DNA of 50,291 nt, from positions 1,588,902 to 1,639,192 of the forward strand of contig NZ_MPPL01000001.1 in the NCBI RefSeq assembly GCF_001911425.1, read 5' to 3'. The notes under the pieces are model-generated. The model had not been told where the DNA came from. It saw only the letters and a list, made by a program, of their open reading frames with translations, and made no database searches. A program made the translations under genes and the position numbers. The stretch is from Mucilaginibacter polytrichastri. GTDB lineage: Bacteria > Bacteroidota > Bacteroidia > Sphingobacteriales > Sphingobacteriaceae. Positions 33,544-42,838 of the stretch are shown one piece after another; position 1 is the stretch's first letter; each line of letters begins with the position of its first letter.

Positions 33544-34526
33544 ACCAGTTTCAATACACCCGCCCGGCCGAAACGGGTACGGCCATTAAAGCATTAACTA
33601 AAGATGCTGAAGCGCACTTCCTGGCTGGAGGCACTAACTTAATTGACCTCATGAAAATGGGTATTGTTGTGCCGCACAAATTGGTTGATATTAACCACCT
33701 GCCTTTAAAGCAGATCCAGAAAACACAATTGGGCCTGCGCATAGGCGCATTAGCCACCAATACCGAGGTGGCCGAAAGCGCATGGGTTAAGGAAGGCTTC
33801 CCCTTACTGTCGCTGGCTATTAATGCAGGTGCATCGCCCCAGTTAAGAAACATGGCTACCGTTGGCGGCAATATGATGCAGCGTACCCGTTGCCCTTACT
33901 TTTTTGATACCACCATGCCCTGCAACAAACGTGTGCCGGGTAGCGGCTGCGGCGCATTAGCAGGTATTAACCGTATGCATGCCATTTTTGGCGCAAGCGA
34001 TAAATGCATTGCCGTAAACCCAAGCGATATGAATGTAGCCCTCACCGCTTTAGATGCCATGGTGCATATCACCGGCCCTAAAGGTTTAAGAACTATAAAG
34101 TTCGCAGATTTTCACCGTTTACCGGGCGAGTACCCCGAACTGGATAATACCCTGCAAAAAGACGAGCTGATTACAGGTATCGATATCCCGGCTTCACCAT
34201 TTACCAAAAATGTATACTATTTGAAGATTCGCGACAGGACTTCTTATGCCTTTGCATTGGTATCGGTTGCGGCGGCTTTACATATTGAGGGCAATACCAT
34301 TAAAGATGTGCGCCTGGCGATGGGTGGAGTTGCCCACAAACCGTGGCGACTAGCTACCGCCGAAGCATTTTTGAAAGGTAAACCGGTAAGCGAAGATAGC
34401 TTTAAACAGGCGGCGCAAATTGCTATGCAGGGTGCTAAAGCTTATGAATATAACCAGTTTAAACTAAAGCTGGCACCAAATGCAATTATCCAGTCGTTGA
34501 AAATGGCTTCGGGATTAGCATCATAA
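33540..34526 (+). CDS. Molybdenum hydroxylase FAD subunit (PaoB-like)
   Basis: 328-aa FAD-binding subunit. FLAGGTNLIDLMKM and the later TVGGNMMQRTRC are the FAD-binding motifs; the following cysteines (CPYFFDTTMPCNKRVPGSGCGAL) are placed as in PaoB-type subunits that bind an extra [4Fe-4S] cluster. It has no signal peptide and should be exported with the Tat-tagged small subunit. Start ATG overlaps the upstream stop, and 41 bases separate it from the molybdenum subunit. It resembles E. coli PaoB (YagS). Confidence 0.9.
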   Translation: MNQFQYTRPAETGTAIKALTKDAEAHFLAGGTNLIDLMKMGIVVPHKLVDINHLPLKQIQKTQLGLRIGALATNTEVAESAWVKEGFPLLSLAINAGASPQLRNMATVGGNMMQRTRCPYFFDTTMPCNKRVPGSGCGALAGINRMHAIFGASDKCIAVNPSDMNVALTALDAMVHITGPKGLRTIKFADFHRLPGEYPELDNTLQKDELITGIDIPASPFTKNVYYLKIRDRTSYAFALVSVAAALHIEGNTIKDVRLAMGGVAHKPWRLATAEAFLKGKPVSEDSFKQAAQIAMQGAKAYEYNQFKLKLAPNAIIQSLKMASGLAS

Positions 34527-34567
34527 TTAACAGACATCTACACATTGACCAATAATAGATTATCGTC

Positions 34568-36700
34568 ATGAAGAAAGACGCAATAGGCGATCCGTTAAAC
34601 CGGGTTGACGGCAGACTAAAAGTTACAGGGCGTGCCACGTACTCTGGCGAGTACAAGGTGCCAGGCTTAACTTATGCCGTATTGGTGCCTGCAACCATTA
34701 CCAGTGGTACTATAATCGCCGTGGATACTAAAGCTGCCCAAAATGCGCCGGGTGTATTGGCTGTAATTACGCCTTTTAATGCTATCAAAGTTCCTGGTTA
34801 TCAGCCGGATGTAGCTAAGCCTATCAAAGGGCTAAAGCTGTTTAATGATAACATCGTTTACTTTAATGGCCAGCCCATAGCGTTGGTAGTGGCCGATACT
34901 TTTGAGCGTGCTACTTACGCGGCAAGTTTGGTTAAGGCCACTTACCAAAAACAGCCGTTTGAAACCAACTTTCACAAAAATTTAGATAAAGGCGTTACTC
35001 CGCAGAATGGTAATTATAAAGATTACGTTCGCGGCCAGGTAAATGCTTATAAAACTGCCCCGGTAATTGTGGAGCAGGAATATATCCAGCCATCAGAAAT
35101 GCATAACCCGATGGAACTGCATGTTACCACCGCTTTTTGGGATGGCGATGATAAGGTTACGCTCTATACCAAATCGCAGGGTGTGGTGGGTTCACAAAAG
35201 GCTATTGCAACGGCTTTTAACCTCGATCCAAAAAACGTACAGATCAATTCGCGGTTTGTTGGCGGGGCCTTCGGTTCGTCACTGCGTACCTGGCCGCATG
35301 AGGTTGCAGCCGTACAAGCTGCCAAAATGGTAAAGCGCCCGGTTAAGCTAACCCTTACCCGCGAGCAGATGTTTACACTGGTAGGCTATCGCCCATACAC
35401 TATCCAGAAAATAGGTTTGGGTGCAACACAGGATGGTAAGTTGATCGGTATTACGCATGAATCACATTCGCAATCTGCCATTTATGAGGAGTTTACCGAG
35501 AATTCTGTAAATGTGTCGCGGTTTTTATATAACAGTCAGAATGCCAACACACTATACAAAGTTGTGCCGCTTAATGTGGGCGTACCTGCCCCAATGCGCG
35601 GGCCTGGTGAAGCTACAGGTTCATTCGCACTAGAATCGGCCCTGGATGAATTATCCTACATGCTGAAACTGGACCCGATTGAATTGCGGCTAAGAAATTA
35701 CGCCGATACAGACCTGGAACGTAACCTGCCATGGTCTAGTAAATATCTTAAGGAATGTTACCGGCAAGGTGCCGAGCGTATTGGCTGGGATAAACGCTCA
35801 TCAACCCCCGGCACCAACCGCGATGGTGAGTGGCTGGTAGGTTATGGTATTGGTTGCGGCGCATTTGGTGCATACCGGGCGCGCACGGTGGCAAAGATTA
35901 AGTTAACGCCCGATGGTAATATAAATATCCAAAGTGCAGCCAGCGATATTGGCCCCGGTACGGCTACGGCAATGGTATTAATTGCTGCCGACACGCTGGG
36001 TTTACCTGCCGATAAAATAACCTTCGAACTCGGTAATTCTGCCTTCCCGCCGGCACCTACGCAGGGTGGTTCGGCAACGGTTTCGTCGGTTGGTTCGGCG
36101 GTGCATGATGCTTGTATTGCGCTAAAACAAAAATTGAATACACTGGCTGGAAAAGCGCCCGATAGTAATGAGCAAATTGATTACGCCGGTATCTTACAAC
36201 AGCATAGTCTGCCCATGCTGGAGCTAACGCAGGAGTCAAAAAGCAACGATAATGCGCAAAAATACTCTATGTATTCTTTCTCATCGCACTTTGCGCAGGT
36301 ATATGTACACCCTTTAACAGGCGTAGTAAAAGTTAAAAAGATTGTTGCCGTTGTAGATGCCGGTAAAATAGTAAACCATAAAACAGCCAGCAGCCAAATG
36401 ATTGGCGGGGCAGTTGGCGGTATAGGTATGGCCATGACAGAGGAAGCCATTTTTGACGACCGTTTCGGCCGGTATGTGAATGGTAACTTTGCAGATTATC
36501 ACGTACCTGTAAATGCCGACATACCACAGATCGAAGCTATTTTTATTGACAAAGCCGACCCGATCATTAACCCGGTAGGAACCAAAGGCATCGGCGAAAT
36601 TTCATTAATAGGCGTAGCAGCGGCAATAGCCAATGCGGTTTATAATGCCACCGGTAAAAGGGTTAGAGAATTACCGATAACCCCGGATAAACTAATATAG
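34568..36700 (+). CDS. Molybdenum hydroxylase large subunit (PaoC-like)
   Basis: 710-aa catalytic subunit binding molybdopterin cytosine dinucleotide. Motifs: GRLKVTGRATYSGEY at the start, GGAFGSSLRTWPHEVAA and PMRGPGEATGSFALE for cofactor contact, and E677 in GTKGIGEISL as the catalytic glutamate. It has no signal of its own, so the complex is probably assembled in the cytoplasm and exported through Tat by the small subunit. Substrate (aromatic aldehyde or N-heterocycle) cannot be told. Similar size to E. coli PaoC (YagR). Confidence 0.93.
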   Translation: MKKDAIGDPLNRVDGRLKVTGRATYSGEYKVPGLTYAVLVPATITSGTIIAVDTKAAQNAPGVLAVITPFNAIKVPGYQPDVAKPIKGLKLFNDNIVYFNGQPIALVVADTFERATYAASLVKATYQKQPFETNFHKNLDKGVTPQNGNYKDYVRGQVNAYKTAPVIVEQEYIQPSEMHNPMELHVTTAFWDGDDKVTLYTKSQGVVGSQKAIATAFNLDPKNVQINSRFVGGAFGSSLRTWPHEVAAVQAAKMVKRPVKLTLTREQMFTLVGYRPYTIQKIGLGATQDGKLIGITHESHSQSAIYEEFTENSVNVSRFLYNSQNANTLYKVVPLNVGVPAPMRGPGEATGSFALESALDELSYMLKLDPIELRLRNYADTDLERNLPWSSKYLKECYRQGAERIGWDKRSSTPGTNRDGEWLVGYGIGCGAFGAYRARTVAKIKLTPDGNINIQSAASDIGPGTATAMVLIAADTLGLPADKITFELGNSAFPPAPTQGGSATVSSVGSAVHDACIALKQKLNTLAGKAPDSNEQIDYAGILQQHSLPMLELTQESKSNDNAQKYSMYSFSSHFAQVYVHPLTGVVKVKKIVAVVDAGKIVNHKTASSQMIGGAVGGIGMAMTEEAIFDDRFGRYVNGNFADYHVPVNADIPQIEAIFIDKADPIINPVGTKGIGEISLIGVAAAIANAVYNATGKRVRELPITPDKLI

Positions 36701-36703
36701 CTA

Positions 36704-37849
36704 TTGAAAGAGATAACAGACATTGTAGCTGCTTATAACCACGCAACCCAGCAGGGTAAAAAAACGGCATTGGCAACCGTTGTACTGGTAGAAGGTTCGG
36801 CATACCGCCGTGCCGGTGCACGTATGCTCATTACTGAGGACGGGCAACTTACCGGTGCCATAAGCGGCGGCTGTTTGGAGGGAGATGCTTTGCGCAAAGC
36901 CCGCCTGGTTATATTGCAGCAAGAACCTATGTTGGTTACTTATGATACCACCGATGACGATGATGCTAAACTGGGTGTAGGCCTGGGCTGCAATGGCATT
37001 ATTCATATTCTGATAGAACCTATAGATGAGCATCGGCAGGATAACCCGGTTAATTTACTTAAAGCAATTACGGGCAAGCGGCAAAATGGTGTGCTGATAA
37101 CCTTATTCTCTATAGAGAATCGTAAAGCCGTACAACCGGGTACATGCTTGTGCATGACGGAGGATGGGACGATTGTACGTGGTGTTGAGCATGCTGCTTT
37201 TAATCTTGTATTAATTAATGATGCCACTCAGGTATTGGAAAGCCAGCAATCGCTCATCAAAACGTATACAGACGAGATTACTTATACGGCATTTATAGGG
37301 CTTATTAAGCCCGCTATCTCATTGGTAATTATAGGCGCAGGTAATGATGCGGTACCGCTTAGCCAAATGGCCGCTGTATTGGGTTGGGATATTACCGTGA
37401 TTGATGGCCGGGCTAATTATGCAATTCCCGAACGTTTTCCGTCAGCAAAGCGGGTTATAACAGCCAGACCGGAGCAGGTATTATCTCAGATAGACATTAA
37501 CGAATGGACTGCCGTTGTAATGATGACGCATAATTATAACTACGAGATTGCTTTGCTAAAGGAGTTGCTACCCCTACAACCTAACTATACCGGCATCCTG
37601 GGGCCTAAAAAGAAACTGGAGCGCATGCTGGCAGAGCTGGAGGACCAGGGTATGCAGATCACAGCAGAACAACTGGAAAATCTCTACGGGCCAATTGGCC
37701 TGGATATCGGGTCGGAGGGGGCAGAAGAGATTGCCTTATCTATTTTGGCTGAGATTAAGGCCGTTTTGTCATCCCGTAAGGGTTACTCTTTGAAATATAA
37801 ACCGGTGCCCATCCATGCTACCGAATTGAAACCTATCCGAAATAAATGA
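36704..37849 (+). CDS. XdhC/CoxI-family maturation factor for the molybdenum enzyme
   Basis: 381-aa protein of the XdhC family, which binds the molybdenum cofactor and matures (sulfurates and inserts) it. N-terminal VEGSAYRRAGARMLI and AISGGCLEGDAL (conserved Cys) and the C-terminal Rossmann part LVIIGAGNDAVPLSQMAAVLGW are diagnostic. The start is TTG at 36704, only 3 bases after the large-subunit stop; no earlier ATG exists in frame. Its position matches PaoD of E. coli, the chaperone of PaoABC. Overlaps the next gene by 4 bases. Confidence 0.9.
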   Translation: MKEITDIVAAYNHATQQGKKTALATVVLVEGSAYRRAGARMLITEDGQLTGAISGGCLEGDALRKARLVILQQEPMLVTYDTTDDDDAKLGVGLGCNGIIHILIEPIDEHRQDNPVNLLKAITGKRQNGVLITLFSIENRKAVQPGTCLCMTEDGTIVRGVEHAAFNLVLINDATQVLESQQSLIKTYTDEITYTAFIGLIKPAISLVIIGAGNDAVPLSQMAAVLGWDITVIDGRANYAIPERFPSAKRVITARPEQVLSQIDINEWTAVVMMTHNYNYEIALLKELLPLQPNYTGILGPKKKLERMLAELEDQGMQITAEQLENLYGPIGLDIGSEGAEEIALSILAEIKAVLSSRKGYSLKYKPVPIHATELKPIRNK

Positions 37850-38427
37850 CCGGAATAATTATACTGGCCGCAGGCGAATCCTGCCGTTTGGGTGAACCTA
37901 AACAAAATCTAATATTTCAGGGTAAAACATTATTGCAAAGGGCTATTGAAACCGCATTAAGTTCTGCATGCGAAACGGTACTGGTAGTTTTAGGCGCAAA
38001 TGCCGAACTAATAAAACCTACCCTTCAGCCATATAAAGTTGAAGTTATTGTTAACGCCAATTGGACTGAAGGTATGGCGTCTTCAATACGGGCGGGAGTT
38101 GAAGCTCTTCAACGTAATGAATTGATTGAAAATGTGTTGATACTGCTTTGCGATCAGCCGTTTGTAAGTCTATCATTAATCAATAATTTACTACAAAAGC
38201 AGCAGGATACGTTAAAGCCAATTGTGGCTTGTAATTATAAAGATACTATTGGTGTTCCTGTAATATTCAATCGTTTGTTATTTACCCGTTTGCTTTTATT
38301 AAAAGGGCATGAGGGAGCGAAGAAAATGATTGCCGGTTATCCCGATGATGTGGCCACAGTTCCATTTGATTTAGGTACTGTGGATATTGATACGGTTGAA
38401 GATTATAACCGGCTGATCAGTCAGTAG
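37846..38427 (+). CDS. MocA/MobA-like molybdopterin nucleotidyltransferase
   Basis: 193-aa nucleotidyltransferase probably making the cytosine dinucleotide form of the cofactor for the upstream hydroxylase. The LAAGESCRLGEPKQNL motif at the start is the nucleotide-binding loop (LAAGxSxRxGxxK), and LLCDQPFVS has the catalytic Asp. Specificity for CTP (MocA) over GTP (MobA) is inferred from the linkage to a PaoC-type enzyme. It is the last gene of the five-gene operon (ATGA overlap with XdhC-like). Confidence 0.85.
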   Translation: MTGIIILAAGESCRLGEPKQNLIFQGKTLLQRAIETALSSACETVLVVLGANAELIKPTLQPYKVEVIVNANWTEGMASSIRAGVEALQRNELIENVLILLCDQPFVSLSLINNLLQKQQDTLKPIVACNYKDTIGVPVIFNRLLFTRLLLLKGHEGAKKMIAGYPDDVATVPFDLGTVDIDTVEDYNRLISQ

Positions 38428-38475
38428 CATCGAAAATGGGGGGGCGATTCGCAAAAGATATTTGAATCTGTAAAA

Positions 38476-38529
38476 GGGCGTGTGGGTATAAACTAGTTTT
38501 ATAACAGGTTTATACCTCTTAATGCGCCC
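38476..38529 (+). terminator. Two-tier hairpin after the molybdenum operon
   Basis: Outer stem GGGCG/CGCCC (38476-38480 with 38525-38529) encloses an inner 9-bp stem GGTATAAAC/GTTTATACC (38485-38493 with 38508-38516). There is no T-run after it, so classification as a terminator is tentative; it may be a 3'-end stabilising structure. Confidence 0.45.
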
Positions 38530-38560
38530 TCAGTAAATTTTAATAAGGTTAAGCGCTTTT

Positions 38561-38911
38561 TTATTTTCTTAAAAAACGGCTCACAACTTCAATAAACGTT
38601 TCAACCTCTCTTTGCAATCCATTAATGCCTTGTTTGTAGAAGTCTGCCACAGAGCGGTTGGTATGTGTTTTCTTTTGCCGGTAACAAAGTAATATGGCGT
38701 TATCTGTGCTCGATTGCTGAATCACGATATCATCATCATTACTCCAACCTAACAGGTCTAGTGCTTTTATTAATTCGTGGCGCTGTCTGTTAAGCACATT
38801 CAAGGCAAATGCATTGCTTTCGCTATAGGCATACGAACTCAAATTTTTGATCCGCTCCAATAACTCTTGAAGCAATCCTAACAGATGTTTGGGGTCAGGA
38901 AAATAATTCAT
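38561..38911 (-). CDS. Small protein, unknown function
   Basis: 116-aa soluble helical protein (start MNYFPDPKHLLGLLQELLERIKN). Leu-rich helices are followed by a segment with two adjacent charged stretches and a C-terminal helix (VADFYKQGINGLQREVETFIEVVSRFLRK). No signal peptide or known motif. The ATG at 38911 is preferred over an in-frame TTG at 38938. It is convergent with the MocA-like gene and divergent from the TPR kinase. No family recognised. The frame is coherent, but function is unknown. Confidence 0.55.
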   Translation of the reverse strand: MNYFPDPKHLLGLLQELLERIKNLSSYAYSESNAFALNVLNRQRHELIKALDLLGWSNDDDIVIQQSSTDNAILLCYRQKKTHTNRSVADFYKQGINGLQREVETFIEVVSRFLRK

Positions 38912-39329
38912 AGATGCTGTAGATAATGTCCAACTCAAACGTTAATTATATCGTTAAAATTGTGTGGGTTTAACGCAGAGTCCTTGAGTTTGGTTTGCTT
39001 TAAAAATCCTTTTTATAAGAAGAAAATGTAGAATTCAGTATATCAGTAAGATATAAAAATAATTGCATCAAATTTACCATTGTGCAAACCCAGACATCAC
39101 AATTGTCACAATTAATTGATAATATGCTGACAATGCCTTGATAGCAGTCCTTTTTTTGAAAAAATGATAAAAATGTAAATATATAATCAGTGCAACTAAA
39201 AGCCATAACTTGTACATTGTTAAAGGATATATGCTGTTGTATCTTAATTAATTATAAAATTTATAGCCTGCATTGTTATTCTCAATCAACGTATTTTTAT
39301 TAAATTGGTAATAAAATTTTAGGGTACAT
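38912..39329. other. 418-base interval without a supported gene
   Basis: AT-rich sequence between the 116-aa gene and the TPR kinase. A 68-codon minus-strand frame (39000-39206) starting MAFSCTDYIF has no convincing start context or known motif and is not called. No repeat from the other families, no tRNA and no clear hairpin with a T-run is seen. It presumably holds the divergent promoters. Confidence 0.5.
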
Positions 39330-41645
39330 ATGATAAAGCCGCTGCTGATATACTTTGTACTATTGATATCCGTTGCTGGCGCAGCCGCTCAAGGCATTAC
39401 TAATACATTACCCGCAGTATTGCTTACGCAAATAGAACAAGGTAAGCCGGATACTAACCATATTAAACTAATGGTGCAGGCAGGAAGCCTTTATTTGCAT
39501 AAACCCGGCGTTGTTAAAACTGATATTGATACTGCTTTCATTTGGTTTAACCAGGCTTTACAATTGAGTAATAAGCTTAACGCTGTAAAATTTAAGAATG
39601 AGCTGTTAGCGCTAAAAGGCAACAACTATATCAAAGCCGGCGATTTGCAGCAGGCTCAACGCTGTTTTGTGGAGGTAGTTAATTATTACCAGACTAAAGG
39701 CGATAAAAAAGCGGAAGCAGCTACCTGGAGCAGGCTGGGCGATGCTATTTCGGCGGATAATAAAAAGGATATTCCATTTAAAATAAGTTGCTACACCAAA
39801 GCCGGCAAACTATATGCCCAGGCTAATGATAAAATACAGCAAATAACCGCGTTAAAAAATATCGCTGATGTACACCTGAGCGATAACAAAATAGATACGG
39901 CTGAAACAGAATTACAAAAGGTATTAGCCGGATACAAAGCCGCCGGATACAAGAAGCTCCATTACACCTATGATGGGCTTGGTGCCATAAGCAGGGCCAA
40001 AGCCGATTTACATAAAGAACTTTATTACCGCATGGAGGCCGTAAAAAGTATGGATGCAACAGCGGATACCGCCATGGCCGATTACTTTTATGCCAAGCTG
40101 GCCCTTGTATACTCAGACCTGAGTATGTATAAACAAAGTGTTCCGTGGATCACTAAATCACTGGCCATACTAGAGGCCAGAAAACATTATGAAGATTACT
40201 ACGGCGATTTAAGTTTGCTGATCTACGACCTGATACAGGAGGATAAGGCCGCCGAGGCTATTGCTTTTTTAAATAAAACCATGCGCGATGTGCCACCCAT
40301 AAATGAGGCACAAAAGGTAGACCTGTATGAGGCTTTTGGCAATTGCTATACCGCCATGAAACAGTATGCAAAGGCCGAAAAATATTATCTCGCCATGATG
40401 CAAACCTACAAGCTCACTAATTTTAACAAAGCATTTTATACCACCAATGCCCAAATGGTGCTCGATTTTGTGCATTATAATGAAACCATGGGCGGCTTTT
40501 ATGTGCTTACCAGGCAATATGCAAAAGCTGGCTACTACTTTAATAAGATCTTACTTTTACCCCGGGATGCTGTACGGCCGGTTACTTTAAGTAAAATTCA
40601 CAGGCTGCAGTTCCAGGTAGATTCTGCTTCGGGTAATTTTGTGCAGGCCATTAATCATTTCGAGACCCATAAAAACATTAACGATTCGCTGTATAATGTT
40701 ACCAAAAGTAAACAGGTAGCAGACCTGCAAATTAAATACGAAACCACCCAAAAAGAACAATCTATTAAACTGCTGCAAAGCCAGGGCAAAAGCCAGCAGG
40801 CCGAACTACAGAAACTTAATTTACAGCGTAATATTACTTTTGGCGGGGTAGGGATGCTTTTCATAATTGCTGGTTTGGCTTATAATGGTTACCGCCAAAA
40901 ACAGCGCAGCAACCTTAAACTGCAGGCCAAACAAAGTGAAATTAATAAGCAAAATCAATCATTACAATTGCTATTAATTGATAAGGACAAGCTGCTTAAT
41001 GATAAAGACTGGTTGTTAAAAGAGGTGCACCACCGGGTAAAAAATAACCTGCAAATTGTAATGAGTTTGCTCAATACACAATCGGCCTATTTAAAAAGTA
41101 ATGATGCCATTACCGCCATACGCGAAAGCCAGAACAGGGTACAGGCCATCTCTTTGATCCATCAAAAATTATATAGTACTTCTAATGTGTCAAGTATTAA
41201 TATGGCGGTTTACATTGCAGATCTGGTTAGTTATCTGCGCAGCTGTTACAATACCGGCGATAACGACATTAGGTTTGATTTGCAGGTAGAGCCTGTACGC
41301 CTGGATGTTTCCCAGGCCATCCCCGCAGGGTTGATATTGAACGAGGCCATTAACAATGCAATTAAATATGCTTTCCCCGAAGCAAAGGGTGGCATTGTAA
41401 ACATTAATCTTCGGCAAATGAGCGAAATGTCATTACAGCTGAGTATTGTTGATAATGGTATTGGTTTACCCGATAATTTCGACGTCAGAAAATCGGCTTC
41501 ATTGGGTATGGAAATGATGAAAGCATTAAGTAAACAGCTTGGCGGCGAATTTACAATGAGAAATGAAAATGGGGTGCTGATCTCAATTAATTTCCAGATA
41601 GAAAAAGTACTTATAGGCAATAATACAGAAGCTATTTATAACTAA
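39330..41645 (+). CDS. TPR-containing sensor histidine kinase (HisKA_2)
   Basis: 771-aa membrane kinase. Signal peptide ending GAAAQG, TPR repeats (about 25-440) in the periplasm, one membrane segment (about 505-525, ITFGGVGMLFIIAGLAY), a coiled coil, then the HisKA_2 dimerisation motif EVHHRVKNNLQIVMSLL with the phospho-His about residue 567. The ATPase has NEAINNAIKYAFPEAKGG and VDNGIGLPDNFD. This type is common in Bacteroidota. No response regulator follows directly; the nearest are the AraC gene (opposite strand) and the sigma-54 regulators at 42.8-46 kb, one of which carries a receiver. Phosphotransfer partner unknown. Confidence 0.92.
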   Translation: MIKPLLIYFVLLISVAGAAAQGITNTLPAVLLTQIEQGKPDTNHIKLMVQAGSLYLHKPGVVKTDIDTAFIWFNQALQLSNKLNAVKFKNELLALKGNNYIKAGDLQQAQRCFVEVVNYYQTKGDKKAEAATWSRLGDAISADNKKDIPFKISCYTKAGKLYAQANDKIQQITALKNIADVHLSDNKIDTAETELQKVLAGYKAAGYKKLHYTYDGLGAISRAKADLHKELYYRMEAVKSMDATADTAMADYFYAKLALVYSDLSMYKQSVPWITKSLAILEARKHYEDYYGDLSLLIYDLIQEDKAAEAIAFLNKTMRDVPPINEAQKVDLYEAFGNCYTAMKQYAKAEKYYLAMMQTYKLTNFNKAFYTTNAQMVLDFVHYNETMGGFYVLTRQYAKAGYYFNKILLLPRDAVRPVTLSKIHRLQFQVDSASGNFVQAINHFETHKNINDSLYNVTKSKQVADLQIKYETTQKEQSIKLLQSQGKSQQAELQKLNLQRNITFGGVGMLFIIAGLAYNGYRQKQRSNLKLQAKQSEINKQNQSLQLLLIDKDKLLNDKDWLLKEVHHRVKNNLQIVMSLLNTQSAYLKSNDAITAIRESQNRVQAISLIHQKLYSTSNVSSINMAVYIADLVSYLRSCYNTGDNDIRFDLQVEPVRLDVSQAIPAGLILNEAINNAIKYAFPEAKGGIVNINLRQMSEMSLQLSIVDNGIGLPDNFDVRKSASLGMEMMKALSKQLGGEFTMRNENGVLISINFQIEKVLIGNNTEAIYN

Positions 41646-41736
41646 TAGTTCAGCATATAGCAGTAAAGTTTCGTCTCCGAAATCCATCTCAGGCAAAATT
41701 TTCGGCTAAACGTATAATTATATAGAGCGACGGTAG

Positions 41737-42660
41737 CTAACTGGCCAATAATGTAGCTGATGGAATTATAAACCTGTTTTTCTTAAAATCAGAGAAACTG
41801 GTGCCTGTGGTATTCTTAAAAAATTTGCTAAAGTGCGCCAGGTCAAAAAACCCCAGATCATAGGCAACTTCTTTCATTCCTATATCAGAACTAGCTGCTT
41901 TTCTCTTGGCTTCCAATGCCACGCGCTGCCTGATGTGATACCCTGCCGGGTAACCAGTAATTTTTTTAATCACTTCATTAAGGTAGTTGGGGGTCACAGC
42001 CAGGCGGTCGGCATAGTCGGCTACCATTTTTTGGTTTCTAAAGTTTTGCTCAAGTAATGATATAAAGTTTTGCAATAGATCAATATTGCGCGATTGCCTT
42101 GCAGCAGGCTGGGGCTCTGCAAATTGGCGGCTCAAATAAATGAGAAATATTTTGAAATAGCGTCTTAGCATTTCGGTGCGGTATAAATTGAGGTCGTTAT
42201 ACTCTTTTATAATTTGCCTGGTAATGTCCTGCATCTCGGCCAACGCTTCATTATTTAGTGAAATAGCCTGGTTGGTAAACATTTGCGAAAGGCTGCGAAG
42301 TAATGATTCAGAATCATGATCTTCTATTCCCAAAAACGATTTACAGAATGAAAAAATGTAGCCCTCTCTGGCATTATCTAGTTGTACGTTATCAAACTGC
42401 CCTGGTTTTACAAACAGCAGGCAATTATTATCCAGATTAAAATTATGAGTATGTTTTAAATAGTTACCTGCACCCTTAATTACCCAAACAATAGAAAAAC
42501 TGTTATTAAGGCCATTTAAACTATCAACCTGCTTATTGTTGTGGACTGATTGTAGTGTATGCAGGCTGAAAGTGTTATCACTGGTTAAACATTTGCCTGT
42601 TGGGCCCGAAAAATTTTGAAGATGTTTCATGTTGTTCAGATTTGGTTGTATGCATGCCAT
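41737..42660 (-). CDS. AraC-family transcriptional regulator
   Basis: 307-aa regulator. N-terminal cupin-like sensing region (about 45-110, IVWVIKGAGNYLKHTH..LLFVKPGQFDNVQL) and a C-terminal double HTH (about 205-300): DRLAVTPNYLNEVIKKITG and the signature EVAYDLGFFDLAHFSKFFKNTTG. The ligand is unknown. The ATG at 42660 is used; an ATG ten codons later is also possible. It is divergent from the sigma-54 activator at 42839, so the 178-base spacer is probably the control region for both. Confidence 0.9.
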   Translation of the reverse strand: MACIQPNLNNMKHLQNFSGPTGKCLTSDNTFSLHTLQSVHNNKQVDSLNGLNNSFSIVWVIKGAGNYLKHTHNFNLDNNCLLFVKPGQFDNVQLDNAREGYIFSFCKSFLGIEDHDSESLLRSLSQMFTNQAISLNNEALAEMQDITRQIIKEYNDLNLYRTEMLRRYFKIFLIYLSRQFAEPQPAARQSRNIDLLQNFISLLEQNFRNQKMVADYADRLAVTPNYLNEVIKKITGYPAGYHIRQRVALEAKRKAASSDIGMKEVAYDLGFFDLAHFSKFFKNTTGTSFSDFKKNRFIIPSATLLAS

Positions 42661-42746
42661 CTTAATCTAAATTCGTGCCTTATGTTTAATTATCTGATAT
42701 TCAGTTATTTATTTGTGTGTTTAGAGGTTTAAAATGACGATATATC

Positions 42747-42765
42747 ATTGATTTATAATATCAAT
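42747..42765. promoter_or_regulatory. Inverted repeat in the AraC / sigma-54 activator spacer
   Basis: Arms ATTGAT and ATCAAT with a 7-base centre, in the divergent spacer between 42660 and 42839. A further small inverted repeat ACGA-AATG-TCGT follows at 42766-42777. These are candidate regulator-binding sites; no -24/-12 sigma-54 element is seen here. Confidence 0.35.
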
Positions 42766-42838
42766 ACGAAATGTCGTACATTTAAATACATCGGATACGC
42801 TTAATTTCGTCTACCATCTATGCCTTATTACCATTGTT

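Noticed and set aside
39000..39206. 68-codon minus-strand frame
   Set aside because: No recognisable motif or convincing start context; AT-rich sequence gives such frames by chance.
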